DNA of 64,000 nt from Calocera cornea HHB12733 (taxonomy: Eukaryota; Basidiomycota; Dacrymycetes; Dacrymycetales; Dacrymycetaceae). The DNA lies in contig KV423937.1 of the NCBI GenBank assembly GCA_001632435.1, positions 62,001-126,000 of the forward strand, given 5' to 3'. The position numbers and the translations under genes are program-made. Positions 32,085 to 43,366 of the stretch are shown one piece after another. The notes beneath the pieces are model-generated. The model searched no databases. It worked only from the letters and a program-made list of their open reading frames with translations, and was not told the DNA's origin. How positions within the stretch are numbered: position 1 is the first letter of the stretch; every line of letters starts with the position of its first letter.

Positions 32085-32744
32085 ACGCGCGCCTACGCGG
32101 CGCGAGGCGAAATCAACGCGCATTTCCGCCGGCTCGACATATGGCCTGTTTGGGATTTAATGACATTTTGTTGCGTGTTTCACGGCACTGTTATATACCG
32201 GCTTGACCTCCTATGCAGTTAGTAGATGTACTTTTTACAATGGGATTTTGGTTTACAACAATTCACAACCCTCCGACCCAACTAGCTCAAGAATGCGCGT
32301 TTGTAAGAACATCCGGCATATCTATGCGACTTCTACGTGTGTATGCCCGCCCAGATATGCGACAATATGCCATGGTTGCAGAGATATGCGCCCATATGCA
32401 CGTTTGGTGCACATCTTTTCGCCTTCCGTGCGCCTACCATGCGCGTTGTTTCGCCTACCGTGCGCGGAACGTTCAAAGACGCGGAATCGGACCCGCGTAA
32501 GAACAAAAGGGCGGAACAAGCACACACCAGGGCCTCGGGCAAAGAAGCTCAGGTGTGCTTCTTTTTACACCTCAATCTTCTGACAGCCTCTGACTTCTCT
32601 ATACAATGCAGTTGATGTCCTGTTATTGGACAGTTTTCCTCCGTTTACGCCCGCATAACCCCCTTGACCCCTGTCGTCCACGTCCTCTCCCCTCCAGCCC
32701 CTCAATACCTCTGTGTCATTCCCCCTCTGTGCCTCAACCTCAAG
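32085..32744. other. Lower-GC intergenic island with ATATGC repeats
   Basis: About 660 bp, distinctly richer in A/T than its neighbours. Between 32310 and 32410 the motifs ATATGCG, ATATGCC and CATATG recur many times. A short hairpin (AAGCACACACC at about 32519 with GGTGTGCTT at about 32552) is followed by a T run. No gene seen; the composition resembles relics of a transposable element but no terminal repeats could be established. Confidence 0.4.
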
Positions 32745-33387
32745 ATGTCCAACATGCACAACCTCCCGGCCTTGACTGATATGGTAAGCTACACCTTCTT
32801 CTTCTGTGCGCATGTATGTTCCGGAAGACGCCTATATACGGCAATACCTTCCGGAACATGCATATAGGCACCTATATGTTCTGAACTGTACATATGCTGA
32901 TTGATGTTTATAGACACCACCTTCTGACCCTGTCCCTTCGGCATCTCCATCTGGAATGTTGCATATACCGCCTGGTGAGTCTTTCTGTTCTCCTTTGGCC
33001 TAAGCATCTACTGACATCTGTCAAGCCATGGCCCATGCCATCCTGGCCATCCTGGACGGCATCACCAATGCCGACAGCCCAACACCGACGTCTGATGAGG
33101 ACGATCAGACGTTGATGGAGGATGCTGATGATGAAGGAGATGGTACAACCATGGTTGACGAGTCTCGATCCGTAACACCTGAGGGTGAGAGTCCGGGCCT
33201 GGTCGTGGACTGGGAGATCCCAGATATCGACATTGGCGAGCCCTTGATTGAGGGATTCCGGGTCGGAGGGGTTCAGGAGGAGGACCTGGAGGATGAGGGG
33301 GAGGATGGGGATGATGAGGAGGATGGGGATGATGAGGAGGATGAGGAGGACGGAGAGGATGGAGAGGAAGGCATGATCATGGACTGA
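32745..33387 (+). CDS. Acidic low-complexity orphan protein
   Basis: Three exons join in frame: 32745 (MSNMHNLPALTDM) to about 32783, about 32914-32972 (TPPSDPVPSASPSGMLHIPP), and about 33027-33387. The first intron holds strong palindromes. The last exon begins with AMAHAILAILDGITNADSP and becomes very acidic, ending in an Asp/Glu repeat (GEDGDDEEDGDDEEDEEDGE) and GMIMD. About 155 aa; no family recognised. The acidic tail could suit a nuclear or chromatin-associated protein, but the whole gene sits in a compositionally odd island and may be lineage-specific. It could also be a relic of a mobile element gene. Confidence 0.5.
32811..32878. repeat. Nested palindromes inside an intron
   Basis: ATGTTCCGGAAG (32816-32827) pairs with CTTCCGGAACAT (32848-32859), a perfect 12-bp inverted repeat with a 20-nt loop. 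Immediately downstream, CATATAGG-CA-CCTATATG (32861-32878) is a second, perfect 8-bp palindrome. Both lie in intron 1 of the acidic orphan. Confidence 0.85.
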
Positions 33388-33724
33388 TCTGGGTACATGC
33401 ACATAAGCTGTGTGTGTAAGGGCTGGAAGGATCAGAGGAATACATGAGATTGTCAATGAAATAAAAGGTTTCTTTCAATGCCATAAGAAATGTGCACAGG
33501 CCCATGTGGTCGATGCCAATGCGCCTCGAGGTTGCAAGGTGATGCGGACGAGCACGCATGCTGTGCGCATCTTATGTGACCAGGCCCATGCCAAATGCTG
33601 CCCACCAACGCGCAATGTTGCCGACCAACGCGCATTTACGTGGGCCAGAGCGACAGAGTGCGAAGCGCAAGGTAAATGTACAATGAATTACAGACCAGTA
33701 CATACAGAAACCCTCTAACCTATG
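33388..33724. other. Convergent spacer, no gene seen
   Basis: About 340 bp between convergent stops. Contains repeated CCAACGCGCA (twice near 33605-33635) and CCCATGCC-like words, similar in style to the island at 32.1-32.7 kb. Confidence 0.4.
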
Positions 33725-34891
33725 CTACAACATGGCCATGACAGCTTGCTGGACGCCGACCTTTTTCGCGAGGATATACGCGAGTACCGCAACCAACGCG
33801 ACAATGAGGCCGTCCAGGAAGATTGGCCGGCTAGGGAGCGGCTCGTGATGCGCGTACGATTGCGTACGCGGCGGCGAGGGCCGTTCGACCATGGGCGTGG
33901 CGAGCGAGGTCGATGGCGCAACGGGCGCGGGGGTAGGCGGCAGGGCGATGGGCGCAGGTGCCGCGGGACCGGGCTGGAGGGTGAGTGCGACCGTGGGCGG
34001 AGCGGGCACGACCGAGGCCGGAGCGGTGGTGGGCGGCAGGGGTGTCGCAGGGGTGACGACCGCTGCGACCGAGGCCGGAGCGTCTTCTACGCGCCAAGCA
34101 GATGTCGACGTTGACGACTCTGGCGGTCCAGTCGTTCCAGGCGACGCAACCGCAGCATGGACGTGGCCGGCGTGCTCGGTCGACGTGGCGCTCGGGCCGT
34201 TCTCCAGGCGAAGCTGGCCGTCATGTACGTCGGGGAGCAATTCGAGATTCGGTACCCCGCATTCCGGGCATACCCATTCTCGCGATCTGCGAAATGTATT
34301 AGTATATGCGCAGAAGATCAAACGAAAGACCAGGGACGCACAAGCCAGCCAACCTCTTCCTCTCTGCCGCGGGGTAATCCAGCGCACCAACACCCATGGA
34401 CGCCTCTCCCTTGATCGGGAAGAACCCCTGCAGCCCAACGATCGCCGTTCGTATTCCCCACGCCGGCTGCCAGAGATCTTCGTGATATGCCGTGAACGAG
34501 ATACAAATCTTCTTATTCAGCTCGAATCGACCGTTGGGAGTGAGGATCATGATACTCGGGGGCTTGAAGGGGTATTCGGAGGGCAGGAGGACGCGGCAGT
34601 GGTATAAACCCCCTTCGAATTCGGTATCGGCCGGGCCGCGGATCGTACAGTGCCATTCGAAGATATCATCCTGTACGATTCGTTAGACGATTGCGAATGA
34701 GATGAACGAAGAAGCAGGGCGCACCTCTAACGGCGCGGCGCAGTAGTCCGTGGAAGGGTCGTTGCCGAGCTCCTTGGCTTCCTGGAGTATGCGCTTGACA
34801 GCTGTAGGCACAACCGTCAGTCAATCTATAAGCGACTGATAACGAGCGATGTACCCGAATTGTTCTTGTTGTGCGAAGACCTAGAAGCCAT
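33725..34891 (-). CDS. UBC6: ER tail-anchored ubiquitin-conjugating enzyme E2, Ubc6/UBE2J type
   Basis: E2 enzyme of ER-associated degradation, anchored in the ER membrane with its catalytic domain in the cytosol. Start at 34891 (MASRSSHNKNNS), then AVKRILQEAKELGNDPSTDY after an intron. The UBC fold continues with DDIFEWHCTIRGPADTEFEG and YPFKPPSIMILTPNGRFELN. The catalytic Cys lies in KKICISFTAYHEDLWQPAW. The usual HPN motif is replaced by TPNGRF, as in UBE2J members. YPAAERKR joins across an intron to SREWVCPECGVPNLELLPD. A long Pro/Ala/Thr-rich linker leads to the C-terminal anchor FLDGLIVALVAVLAYILAKK. Divergent from mS37, 296 bp between starts. Confidence 0.93.
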
Positions 34892-35187
34892 GATTGTAGC
34901 CTAAGAGAGCGACCCAGAGAACGATCAAGCAGAGAGAGCAGGAATAAGCAGTGGTCGACAGCAGCGGATAGACGAGGCGGCGGTGGTCGTCCCCCACACA
35001 GCGTTGTCAGGAGCGCTGCTCGACGTGTCCAGGCGTGGCGGGGTCGCGGGGCGCACATGTAGCGATCGGGTCTCAATGACGATCCCTCCCGCGCGGGAGC
35101 AGTTCCCTTTTCGGCGCGTCCACTTTCTTGCCCGAGAGCTGCACCTCGCTACAACGCCCAACACACGTCGAGCTCGACAATAGACAG

Positions 35188-35538
35188 ATGGGACGGCATA
35201 CAAGGATAAGAGTCAGGCCGAAGAAAGGTACGCTTCATTTCTCTCTCATTCAGAGAGAGGTGTCTGACTGCAGTTGTGCAGACCCGGCAATCGCGCCGTG
35301 CGCCGTCGAGATGGTCGCGATGCTCACCTGCTGGAGTTCGTCGGGAGATTGGGAAGGGCGCGCAACGTGCAAAAGCCTCAAGGACTCGCTGCATGCGTGT
35401 ATGCTGGCAGCGGTGCGCTTATTGGGCTCTACTTTTGTTGGCGAAACTGAGGTCTCTCTGCAGGGGAAGAAACCGCCGAAGCGCGCACCGGCGATCAACT
35501 ATCACCTGCAGAGACTGTCGAAGGATTTCCCGCCATGA
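35188..35538 (+). CDS. MRP10: Mitochondrial small-subunit ribosomal protein mS37 (Mrp10/CHCHD1)
   Basis: Twin CX9C protein of the mitochondrial small ribosomal subunit, imported and oxidised by the Mia40 pathway. Exons 35188-35227, 35282-35412 and 35464-35538 give 81 aa. The N-terminus MGRHTRIRVRPKK is the family's basic start. The first CX9C is CAVEMVAMLTC and the second is CKSLKDSLHAC. The C-terminus GKKPPKRAPAINYHLQRLSK matches the conserved KK...INYHL ending. The gene is easily missed because each exon is short. Confidence 0.93.
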   Translation: MGRHTRIRVRPKKGTLHFSLIQREVSDCSCADPAIAPCAVEMVAMLTCWSSSGDWEGRATCKSLKDSLHACMLAAVRLLGSTFVGETEVSLQGKKPPKRAPAINYHLQRLSKDFPP

Positions 35539-35871
35539 TACACCAGTTCTTCTCATGCCAGACGCCCCTGTCTGCACTCTCTACTCTGTCTCGCATGTGC
35601 TTTCCGGGAATGTAACTTTGACATTGCAGTAATACTGAATCGTATTTGCCCCTCTCAGCTGGGCCGGGGCGATTTCAGCTACCTGCGAGCGTCGATCCAA
35701 AACACGCCAACTATGCTCAGGCGATCTCTTCTCAGCAACGAATATCATCTCAGAACGGCTATCGTCACAACCTTGTTCATTGTATACTATCAACAAAAGC
35801 AACAAGAAGCAAAATCCATGTGTACATAGAAGATGAAAAGTTCGATTTTGGAGCTATCGGCCCAGCTGCCC
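35539..35871. other. Convergent spacer, no gene seen
   Basis: About 330 bp between mS37 and the dehydrogenase stops; probable 3' UTRs. Confidence 0.4.
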
Positions 35872-36993
35872 CTACACCGTGTACTCGCTCAGGATCGCCT
35901 TCACCTTCGGGTCGGCCTTCTCCAAGATCTCCTTCGTCTCCTCCCACACCCGATCCTGGATGACCTTCCCCTCGGGGCTGATCACGAGGTCGCTCTCTTC
36001 CGCGACGGCGCAGGCATTGGTGAACTTGCCCGACAGCCCTTGCATGTCCTTGCTGAGCGCGGCATGGAGGAGCGTCCTACTGCCGACCTCCGTCGAGCGC
36101 GCGTTGAACAGCTTCCAAATGTAGAAGTTCCACGTCACCTTCTTGCGGTTGCGCGTGAGGTCCGAGTGGCACAGGCCCGGGTTGACGGCATTGACGGTGA
36201 GCGGAGAGGTAGGCGGGATGTGCTCGGCCAGCGAGCGCGTGAAGAAGACGTTCATGAGCTTGCTGACGGAGTAGCGCTTGCCCATTATGCCCTCTTTGGT
36301 GCAGTGTTCCTCAGAGCCGAGTAGCTCGAGGATCTTGGGCGCTTGCGCCTCGGGCAGCTCGTACACCCAATAGTGCACGTCTGAGGAGACGATCACGAGG
36401 CGAGGGAAGATGGGTGAGGCGGTCGCTTTGGCGAAGCTGGGGAGAAGGCGAATGGAGAGCAGCGCGGTGGAGAGATGGTTGACTTGCAGGCTGTATATGG
36501 GTGTTAATTACTGCAGTACGAAGCATGCCGAGAATGTGGCATACACTGTCTCCCACCCGTCGACAGTCTTTGTGTACGCAGGCATCGACAAGCCCGCATT
36601 TGCGATCTTAGCAAAGGTATCAGCACTGCTCTGAACCGCTGAACACCGATTGCTCACCAGCAGGTCCAGGGCGCCAACCTCAGTCTCGTACCGATCCGCG
36701 AACGCGCTGACGCTGCTGAAGTCCGCCTGGTCCAGCTTCCAGCACTCAATCGTCTTGCACCCCGTGCTCTTGACGATGCTCTCCTTCGCCGCCTCTGCCT
36801 TCGTCAGGTCCCTGCAACCCAGGATGAGCTTCGCCGGGTTCATGCGCGCTAGGTGCCGCGCTGCCTCCAGCCCCAGGCCGACGTTCGAGCCCGTGACGAT
36901 GACGTTCTTCCCCGTCAGATCCTGCTTGAAGGACGCGACGGAGGGGAGGGGCATCCATTGCAGATAGTGGAAGTAGACGCTTCCGAGCTTCAT
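35872..36993 (-). CDS. Short-chain dehydrogenase/reductase
   Basis: NAD(P)-dependent classical SDR of the retinol-dehydrogenase-like subgroup; the substrate is unknown. Two introns (about 36607-36657 and 36480-36545) are removed, giving IANAGLSMPAYTKTVDGWE and VLQVNHLSTALLSIRLLP in frame. Motifs: cofactor loop GKNVIVTGSNVGLGLEAARH, then GCRD, ANAG, catalytic Ser in RLVIVSSDVHYW, and YSVSK with catalytic Tyr and Lys. NPGLCHSDLTR and a C-terminal extension to ILSEYTV follow. The Arg after Gly-Cys in GCRD favours NADP(H). No signal peptide or clear membrane segment. A 389-bp spacer upstream holds its promoter. Confidence 0.92.
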
Positions 36994-37382
36994 ACTGGGC
37001 GTGAATGAAGAGGGTTAGGCAGGAAGAGACTGCGATGAAGCGAGGATACACCGAGGACGTCTGGATTTATAGGTCGACGGGGAGGACACCCTGCCTCCAC
37101 ATCGTCTCTGGGACGTTCGATAACGTCTGTCTCATTGGCTTCCGCCCTACGCCCCTCGTCATCGTGGATGCCCACGTTCCGAGCAGCGCAATATAGACGA
37201 CGAGCTCGGCATCTTCAGCTGACTGTGGGAAGCGTTGTGTAGGGCATTGTGCTTGGTGGAGGGTCAGGTGGAGGTGTTACGTCAAGGGTTAAGGTACGCG
37301 AGCTCACGAGACACTAGGCTCCTAGTAGGCCGGCGGCAACAAGATAGTCGATGGTGGTAGTTATACAGTGCTCGCAAAGGTA
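36994..37382. other. Promoter spacer of the dehydrogenase, no gene seen
   Basis: About 390 bp between the dehydrogenase start and the APC5 stop (same strand). Nothing else recognised. Confidence 0.4.
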
Positions 37383-40316
37383 TTATGCTAGATCGTACTC
37401 TGGTATCGTTGATGCGTTCGAGTTCTCGTTGCTATCATCGTCTCCTGTGACGCTCCTCCCTCCAACGGCGACGTATGCCAGAACCTCAACACTCAGCTCC
37501 ATCATCGCCATGTACTTAGGCTCGACCGCCTTCGTTGACCGTTCTGTCACGATGGCTTCCAGTTCAAGGAGTCTTTCGGAGGCTGCGTCTCGTTTGCCCT
37601 CGTCGCGGAGATTCTCGTAAACTACGGCGAGGACATAGAGCACTTGCTGTGTCGACTTGATCAGTTCGATTGCCTCGTAGTCTTTCCAAGCGCGCTGGAG
37701 CCATGGGATGGCTTCCTGTAGTTTTGACACTGTTCGGAGTGTCAACAACATATCAAACGATCTTAAGGTATTGCTCACCATCACCATCCGCATTCGCAAT
37801 CATGCACCTAGCCAGGGTGAAGCATCCATATGCTCTCTGTTCGAGGTCATCACCGCGCAGGATTTGCGGAAGCTGTTCTTCTATCAATCGCTGTCCACTT
37901 GGAGCCATACCCAAGCCGATCCCGAGGTCGGCAATCATGATGAGAGCCGTCCTGTGCATCTGCCAGTTGCAGGCATATTCGGTGAGCGTAGCGGCAGTCA
38001 ATACTGGGGAGAGAGCGAGGAGATATTGCCGCGAGCTCTGGAAGAACGATCAGACAACACGCCGATCGCATCTGCGAATTACGAACAATATAGTTGTTCC
38101 CAAGACGTAGACATTCGCCGGCACCCAGGTCGCCTTTCTCTACATTGACGAGTTTCCCTTGGTAATTCTGTTGTGTAGGATATCTTGGCATAGTCTTTCG
38201 TAGATAGTCCGCTAATCCTTTTCGTTCCCTGTTCCAAGCGGTGAGCTGTTGTACGAGGATTCGGCAGAGTTCCTTACGTCCGTATAGAAAAGGTCAACAT
38301 GTTACACCACAGCTCCCACTGCCACTGCTGCGCTTGCTGAAGGCTGAGCGGCCGCCAAGTCGAAGGATCCATCATGGTCACCCACGCCTCGTCATACCGG
38401 CCTTGCCTGACAAGCTAAATACATGTGAGCGGCGGAGAGTAGTGTCAAACCAAGCGCTTACAGTTGTAGATCGCCATATTAGGTTCGTCAGTCGCACGTC
38501 CTCTGCGTTCTCGTCCATGTGAAGGAGCGACATATTTTCCCAGAGATTTCCCAGACTCTCGATTCCTGTCTTATGTTAGCGGTACGGCCGTAACACGTCT
38601 CTGCTGCTCACCACTTAGCTTCCACATGAACGCAGAAGCACTCGCCATACTAGATCTGTCACGACCTTTTCCACCGTCGGACAGATCCTTTGCTCCTGCC
38701 GAGGCGTACCACAGGAACTTCCAGCATTTGCTGACGGGCTCTCCAGATTCGAGGCTTCGCCGTAAGTCCCATAGGACATCAAGTTGTTTGAAGCCTTTCC
38801 TCAGCACGGTAGGCTCATGATCGGGGTAAAAGGCATTGATGCGACGTTGTAGACTGCTCACAGGTCAATCCAATTCTTCAACGAAGCAAACTGAAACACG
38901 TACGCAGAGCATGATATCAGGGTATACCTATCGCCCGCGTTGCGACATACTTTCATAGCTTCCTCGATGGTGTCTTTGGCAGCTTTCATTTGCCCATTCA
39001 GGTAGTATGTGGATGCAAGTCGCAGTAGCGTGTATTGATTGAACCCCCTGCACGACGTCAGTAACCCCACGAGGGACTATCATACAGAGAACGTACGAAT
39101 CGGCTTCCTCGCTAAACCGTTGGGAGAAAAACCGCCGCAAGCTCTCAACTGCCGTGGTTATGTCGCCAACGTGCTCAGCATTTTCGTATCTAGTATGATG
39201 TCGGTTGGCTCGTTCACGCAGATGGACGGAGCCTACTCACTCTGCGAAAGCCTCTGGGGTCGCATGTGGCGCATCATCATCAGGTGTTGGATAGCTCAAC
39301 ATGCCTGGAGAAGAATCAGACGGGCAGACGACAACTCGGACACGCATTTCCTACCGGGGATATCCCAGTTACTCTCAATCGCGTAGCCGCTCCCGTTTGA
39401 CGAGCTGGCCCATCCCTGAAAATCGTCGATGAACTTCGCCATGCCAGAAAAGGATAGTTTCTGCATGGAGAGTCGCGTCCGTCGAATGAACATGCCAAAG
39501 TACGATCGCCGCTCAAACACAGCGTTCGAATGCTATAATTCATTGTTAGGAGAAGCGAATCGTTCATGTCGATGCTCCTCACCAGGTCTCTCTCCCATAT
39601 GAGGCCATCCAGTTCTGTCGAGGGGTCAGTAAAGCCGGCATGTACCTCCAAAATGCAGCCAATTACGGGTGAACAGCGTGTGCAGGAAGTCCGGATGGGT
39701 CATTTGGTTGATCTGTGGAAACACATCAGCGCGATACTCTCCAAGCAATGAACGGAAGACTGACGAAGCCGTCCAAACACGAGGCCATGATCTCGATGTC
39801 TCTTGGATAGACTTTCCTCCCACCCTTGTCAAACTCCTGGATTTTCCGATAGAAATCTCGGTACGGTAGAGGCTGGTAGATCTAGGCAAATCGGGTTAAT
39901 GACGAGAACGCGGGTGTTGAGCTAGGGCGAACCTCCGAGATCTCCTTCATCACGAGCTTGTACATCTCCAATAGAAACAAGTCGGTAAACGTCCATTCAG
40001 GAGTATGAGTCAATCTCAGTACAGCAGCCATCAACACATGATGCGGTCGGAGGATATGTGTCCGCGCTGCCGGCGCGTCCGCCATGTCGAAGTTGAGCGA
40101 GTAGGATGTCGCGAGCAGGTCCCATAACCTCGGCCGGTCGAAAGTGACCACCTGTCCATGGCCAAGAACGCGGGTCGCCAGTTTGACTGATGGGATATAT
40201 GACGGTGTGAACTGGTAGACAAGGAATAGAGTGGACCGCGTGCGCCGTCGCGATTGATGGTGGCGCGAACGAACGACGAGGGACGCGTCGACGATGTCGG
40301 ACGCGACTTTTGGCAT
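37383..40316 (-). CDS. APC5: Anaphase-promoting complex subunit 5
   Basis: Scaffold subunit of the APC/C ubiquitin ligase, which drives mitotic exit. About ten exons; internal borders are approximate. The N-terminal block is RPHHVLMAAVLRLTHTPEWT then FLLEMYKLVMKEISE. The characteristic TPR segment of fungal APC5 follows: FNQYTLLRLASTYYLNGQMK, AAKDTIEEAMKVCRNAGD. Towards the C-terminus are EYACNWQMHRTALIMIADLG, QILRGDDLEQRAYGCFTLAR and CMIANADGD, then LQEAIPWLQRAWKDYEAIEL. It ends in an acidic tail and a stop at 37383. The combination of TPR spacing and GDDLEQRA-type repeats supports APC5; other TPR proteins are less likely. The start is only 48 bp from that of the SRR1-like gene on the other strand. 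Confidence 0.83.
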
Positions 40317-40364
40317 CGCCCTGCCAGCAACCCCTGTTTGGATGCCCCGTGCTGGATCTCTTAT

Positions 40365-41352
40365 ATGTCTGCGGACGATGCCTTTACGCTAGTAAAACGC
40401 AAACGACGGGGTAAAGGCAGGATGCCGCCCCTACCAAAGCCACTCTCAGAGCGAATGACACGAGTAGAGCACGACCTCGCGGCATGCGAATGGTTTAAGT
40501 CTTTCACCGGTTCGTCCTGCAGACCAATCGCTCGTCCTTGGAGCTCACCGCATTGCAGATGTCCTATCATCATTTCAGGAACGGTGTCCTCTGAAGCCCA
40601 AGAAGATAATTTGCCTCGGGCTGGGTAGTCCATCTGAATGGGCACCGGCAAGATTCCAGCTTGCTCTCCTTCTGGAAGTCTGCCACGCCTTTGACCTCGT
40701 GAGCGTTGTTAATGATCACAGTACCGTGTTGTCTAATCTTCCCAGTCTTCGAAAGAGGTAGAAGCGTACGATCCGGTCTTTACCGAGGAAGACAAGGAGT
40801 ACCTTCGTGGTTTGGGAGTTCTCGTTGCCGAAGATCAAGTATGCCGCACTTTCCCTGCACGAATCCCATAGTCTGACTGAGCTTCACAGGAGGCCCGTTA
40901 CGAGCTACATGAGCCAACATTGGTGTACATGCCTCATTGTGATCTGCCGTTCTACAACAATCTATTCGAAGTGAACTGGAATCTGAAACGCCTGGAGAAC
41001 ATGATCTTGCTAGGCAATGATCTTGAGGATTACGTCGTGAGGTGAGGACCTTCGCGTTCGACCCAGAACTCACGATTGACCTTCTCACAGTGGTCCGACC
41101 AAGCGCGTGCGAGCCAAAGGCCCGCTTGTGATGAAGATCGGTGAGTCAATACGTTCGTCAGGACGGCAAGATTTAACTCTGGAGCCAGTACCATATCTGG
41201 CCGCGACAGCTCTCCCTGACAAATTCTCGTTGGAGGATGCAGCGTTCAACGACCTTCAGCTTCAATTTGTGAAGGTTTCCGAACTGCCGGAGGAGGATAA
41301 CGATTTTTGGGAGTTGAGTCGCGAGACCACTGCGGACGGAGCTGCCTCGTGA
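40365..41352 (+). CDS. SRR1-like domain protein (Ber1/SRR1 family)
   Basis: Member of the SRR1 family (plant circadian regulator SRR1, yeast Ber1). The biochemical function is not established; roles in heme synthesis and microtubule stability have been proposed. Start MSADDAFTLVKRKRRGKGRM at 40365. An intron from about 40512 to 40557 joins EWFKSFT to DVLSSFQERCPLKPKKIICL and GLGSPSEWAPARFQLALLLE. Later blocks: YDPVFTEEDKEYLRGLGVLV, LVYMPHCDLPFYNNLFEVNW and NMILLGNDLEDYVV. These match the SRR1 core (CLGLGS, ARFQLALLL, YDPVF, MPHCDLPFYNNL). Ends with an acidic tail at 41352. Shares a very short divergent promoter with APC5. Confidence 0.9.
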
Positions 41353-41448
41353 TGGCCGCAGGTCGAGCTACTGTAGATGGGACAAGGGTAGACATTGTAC
41401 AGTAATTGTCCCATGTAGCTACATGTTAGAACTTCGCCTCGTGACAGC

Positions 41449-42575
41449 TCAAAGCCAAGGCGAGAGCCGGACGCCGCCCTGCGAGCTATCCTCGATGAAA
41501 CAGCCACCATAAATCAACCCCTCGTTCAGGTTTGACTCCTGGTAGCCCTCGTGCAGTACATCGGCTGTAAAGGCGGTCAGCGCAGAATCCCTCTTTGAGA
41601 CTGCCGAACGCACCGGATGGTGGGGTAGGCAGCTTCAGCAAGCCCATGTGGAACTGCCCACCACCAGTGTTGTTGTTGGTGACCGGACCAGCAATGATCT
41701 CGAGCGGCTCGTAGTCTTTCGAGTAATAGATTGTCATCTCGCTAGCCTCGAACATCGGCAACGTGAAACGCGAAGCAATACGAGATCTCACTTGGAATTC
41801 CAGCCGAGCGTAATAGCGAAGTTATGCCAAGTATCTTCCGTGAACGGCACAGAGATGTAGACGAATTCAGGAGACGTCTGCCTTCCTGCTAGGCGGAGTG
41901 TCTTCGGCGTCGTCAGGTCCAGACCGGGATAGTATGGAATCTCGTTGCTTTGGTTAAAGTACGTGCCCGTGTGAAAGGTGAACTCGCTTGTTGAGTAGTC
42001 ATGCGTCTCATGCCACGTCGGATGGTATTCGTGTCCCGTGTAGTTGAGCGGTCTGGCCGGGTCGGGGCGCACCGACCAATGGAAGGTCGTCGTGCCTTGG
42101 ACGGTCGCGTCAGTCCCATTGTTGGGAGCAGGGACCAGCTCGGAGCGGCGGAAACCGTAGTCCGGACCGCCCCCGCCCGGCTGAAAGATGCTGTTGTCAT
42201 TGAGGGTAACTTCGACCGAGCGCGTTCCAGCGGGACTAGAGAGAGAGCTCGGTATCAGGGATCATGAGGGTAGGGTCGACCTACTGGAGCGTATTGGGCA
42301 GATCGAACATGGACGGAAGGACAACAGGAAGCTTGATGACTTGATCCCATGTCTGGTCTACAAGGCGGATGAGCGAAGGCTCACAATGCGGAGACTCGGT
42401 ACGTACTGATGCCATGGACGTTGTCCGTGTTCTGGTAGATCGACGAGTTGGCATCGAAGCTATAAGGTGTGTAGCTCCAAGGAACTCTGCCATCGTAGAT
42501 GATGCTACCCAGCTTGGGAATAGCAGCAGCTACCACCACAGACGCGCAGAAAGCCAGAGACGCGAGAGAGAACAT
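41449..42575 (-). CDS. Secreted glycoside hydrolase family 131 beta-glucanase
   Basis: GH131 enzymes cleave beta-1,3/1,4/1,6-glucans in plant or fungal walls. A signal peptide (MFSLASLAFCASVVVAAA) starts at 42575. Family blocks: GSIIYDGRVPWSYTPYSFDA, TRSVEVTLNDNSIFQPGGGG, PDYGFRRSELVPAPNNGTD, then TTFHWSVRPDPARPLNYTGH, DTWHNFAITLGW and MTIYYSKDYEPLEI. The true 3' end needs one more intron (GTGCG...TACAG, about 41567-41617), which yields ADVLHEGYQESNLNEGLIYG and GCFIEDSSQGG. The family's conserved EG(L/I)IYGG ending is thus restored and the stop is at 41449. Several Asn-glycosylation sites fit secretion. Confidence 0.92.
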
Positions 42576-43366
42576 CTTTGATACGTCGCCCAGGACGGCC
42601 TCCCGAAAGACGAGTGATGGCCTTTAAATAGCATAATGTTCAGCCAGCGTGTCCGGAGCATGGTGTCTATTTGGGGCAATGGCGCCAAGCTGTCCCCGCA
42701 TGATGAGCCAGCATAGTTGAGAATGAATGATCTTCTCTCGAGGTTCTGAGAGGAATTGTATAGAAGAAGGAGGGAAGGTCGAAGAAGTAAGGTTGAGCCG
42801 ACGCTTCCCCGGACTGACCATATGGGGACGGAGGTTCAGCCTGATTAGGCACACGAGCCAACGTGGGGACAGCCTGCTGAAAGAGAACGCGACAGACAGG
42901 CGAGCAAGTCCCTGGGCCGTGAGGTTTATTCAGGGGTGACAAGATGTTCAAGAGGTCGAAGATGCACGAACACTTCATGAGCGCATACAGTCAGGCGGGG
43001 TATGTACATTTCGTGCGACAGATCGCGAGCTTTGCCTCGAGGTGTTGGCGTCTCGACAAGCAATCGTGGCTATCGATGGCGGCGACACAGACTCATGTGG
43101 CAATGATGAGGCGCCAATGTCAATGCAACCGTCGTGCCAATAGACAAAAGAAGGAAGATGCCAAGGAAAAGCGGTAGCAATGATCAAACAATTGCATAGC
43201 AATTAGACGCCGATGGCAACGGCACCGAAATTTCGCGCCTTTTCCTTTCGTCTACCATTCATCAACCCTCCTCTCATCGCGTTCGGCCTTTCGAGATCAC
43301 ATCAATATCCTTAAGAGCACTCTGCAGATCGTTCACTCCTTCATTACACCTTCAAGATCTGCAACC
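42576..43366. promoter_or_regulatory. Divergent promoter region of GH131 and PEBP-like genes
   Basis: About 790 bp between two head-to-head genes for secreted or surface proteins. CATTATGCTATTTAAAG near 42625 contains a TATA-like TTTAAA about 50 bp from the GH131 start. No coding signal was found. Confidence 0.4.

Noticed and set aside
32519..32566. Hairpin AAGCACACACC / GGTGTGCTT followed by T residues as a possible small RNA or terminator
   Set aside because: The stem is short and imperfect with a long loop. Factor-independent terminators of this kind are not expected for nuclear fungal genes, and a Pol III gene was not recognisable around it.
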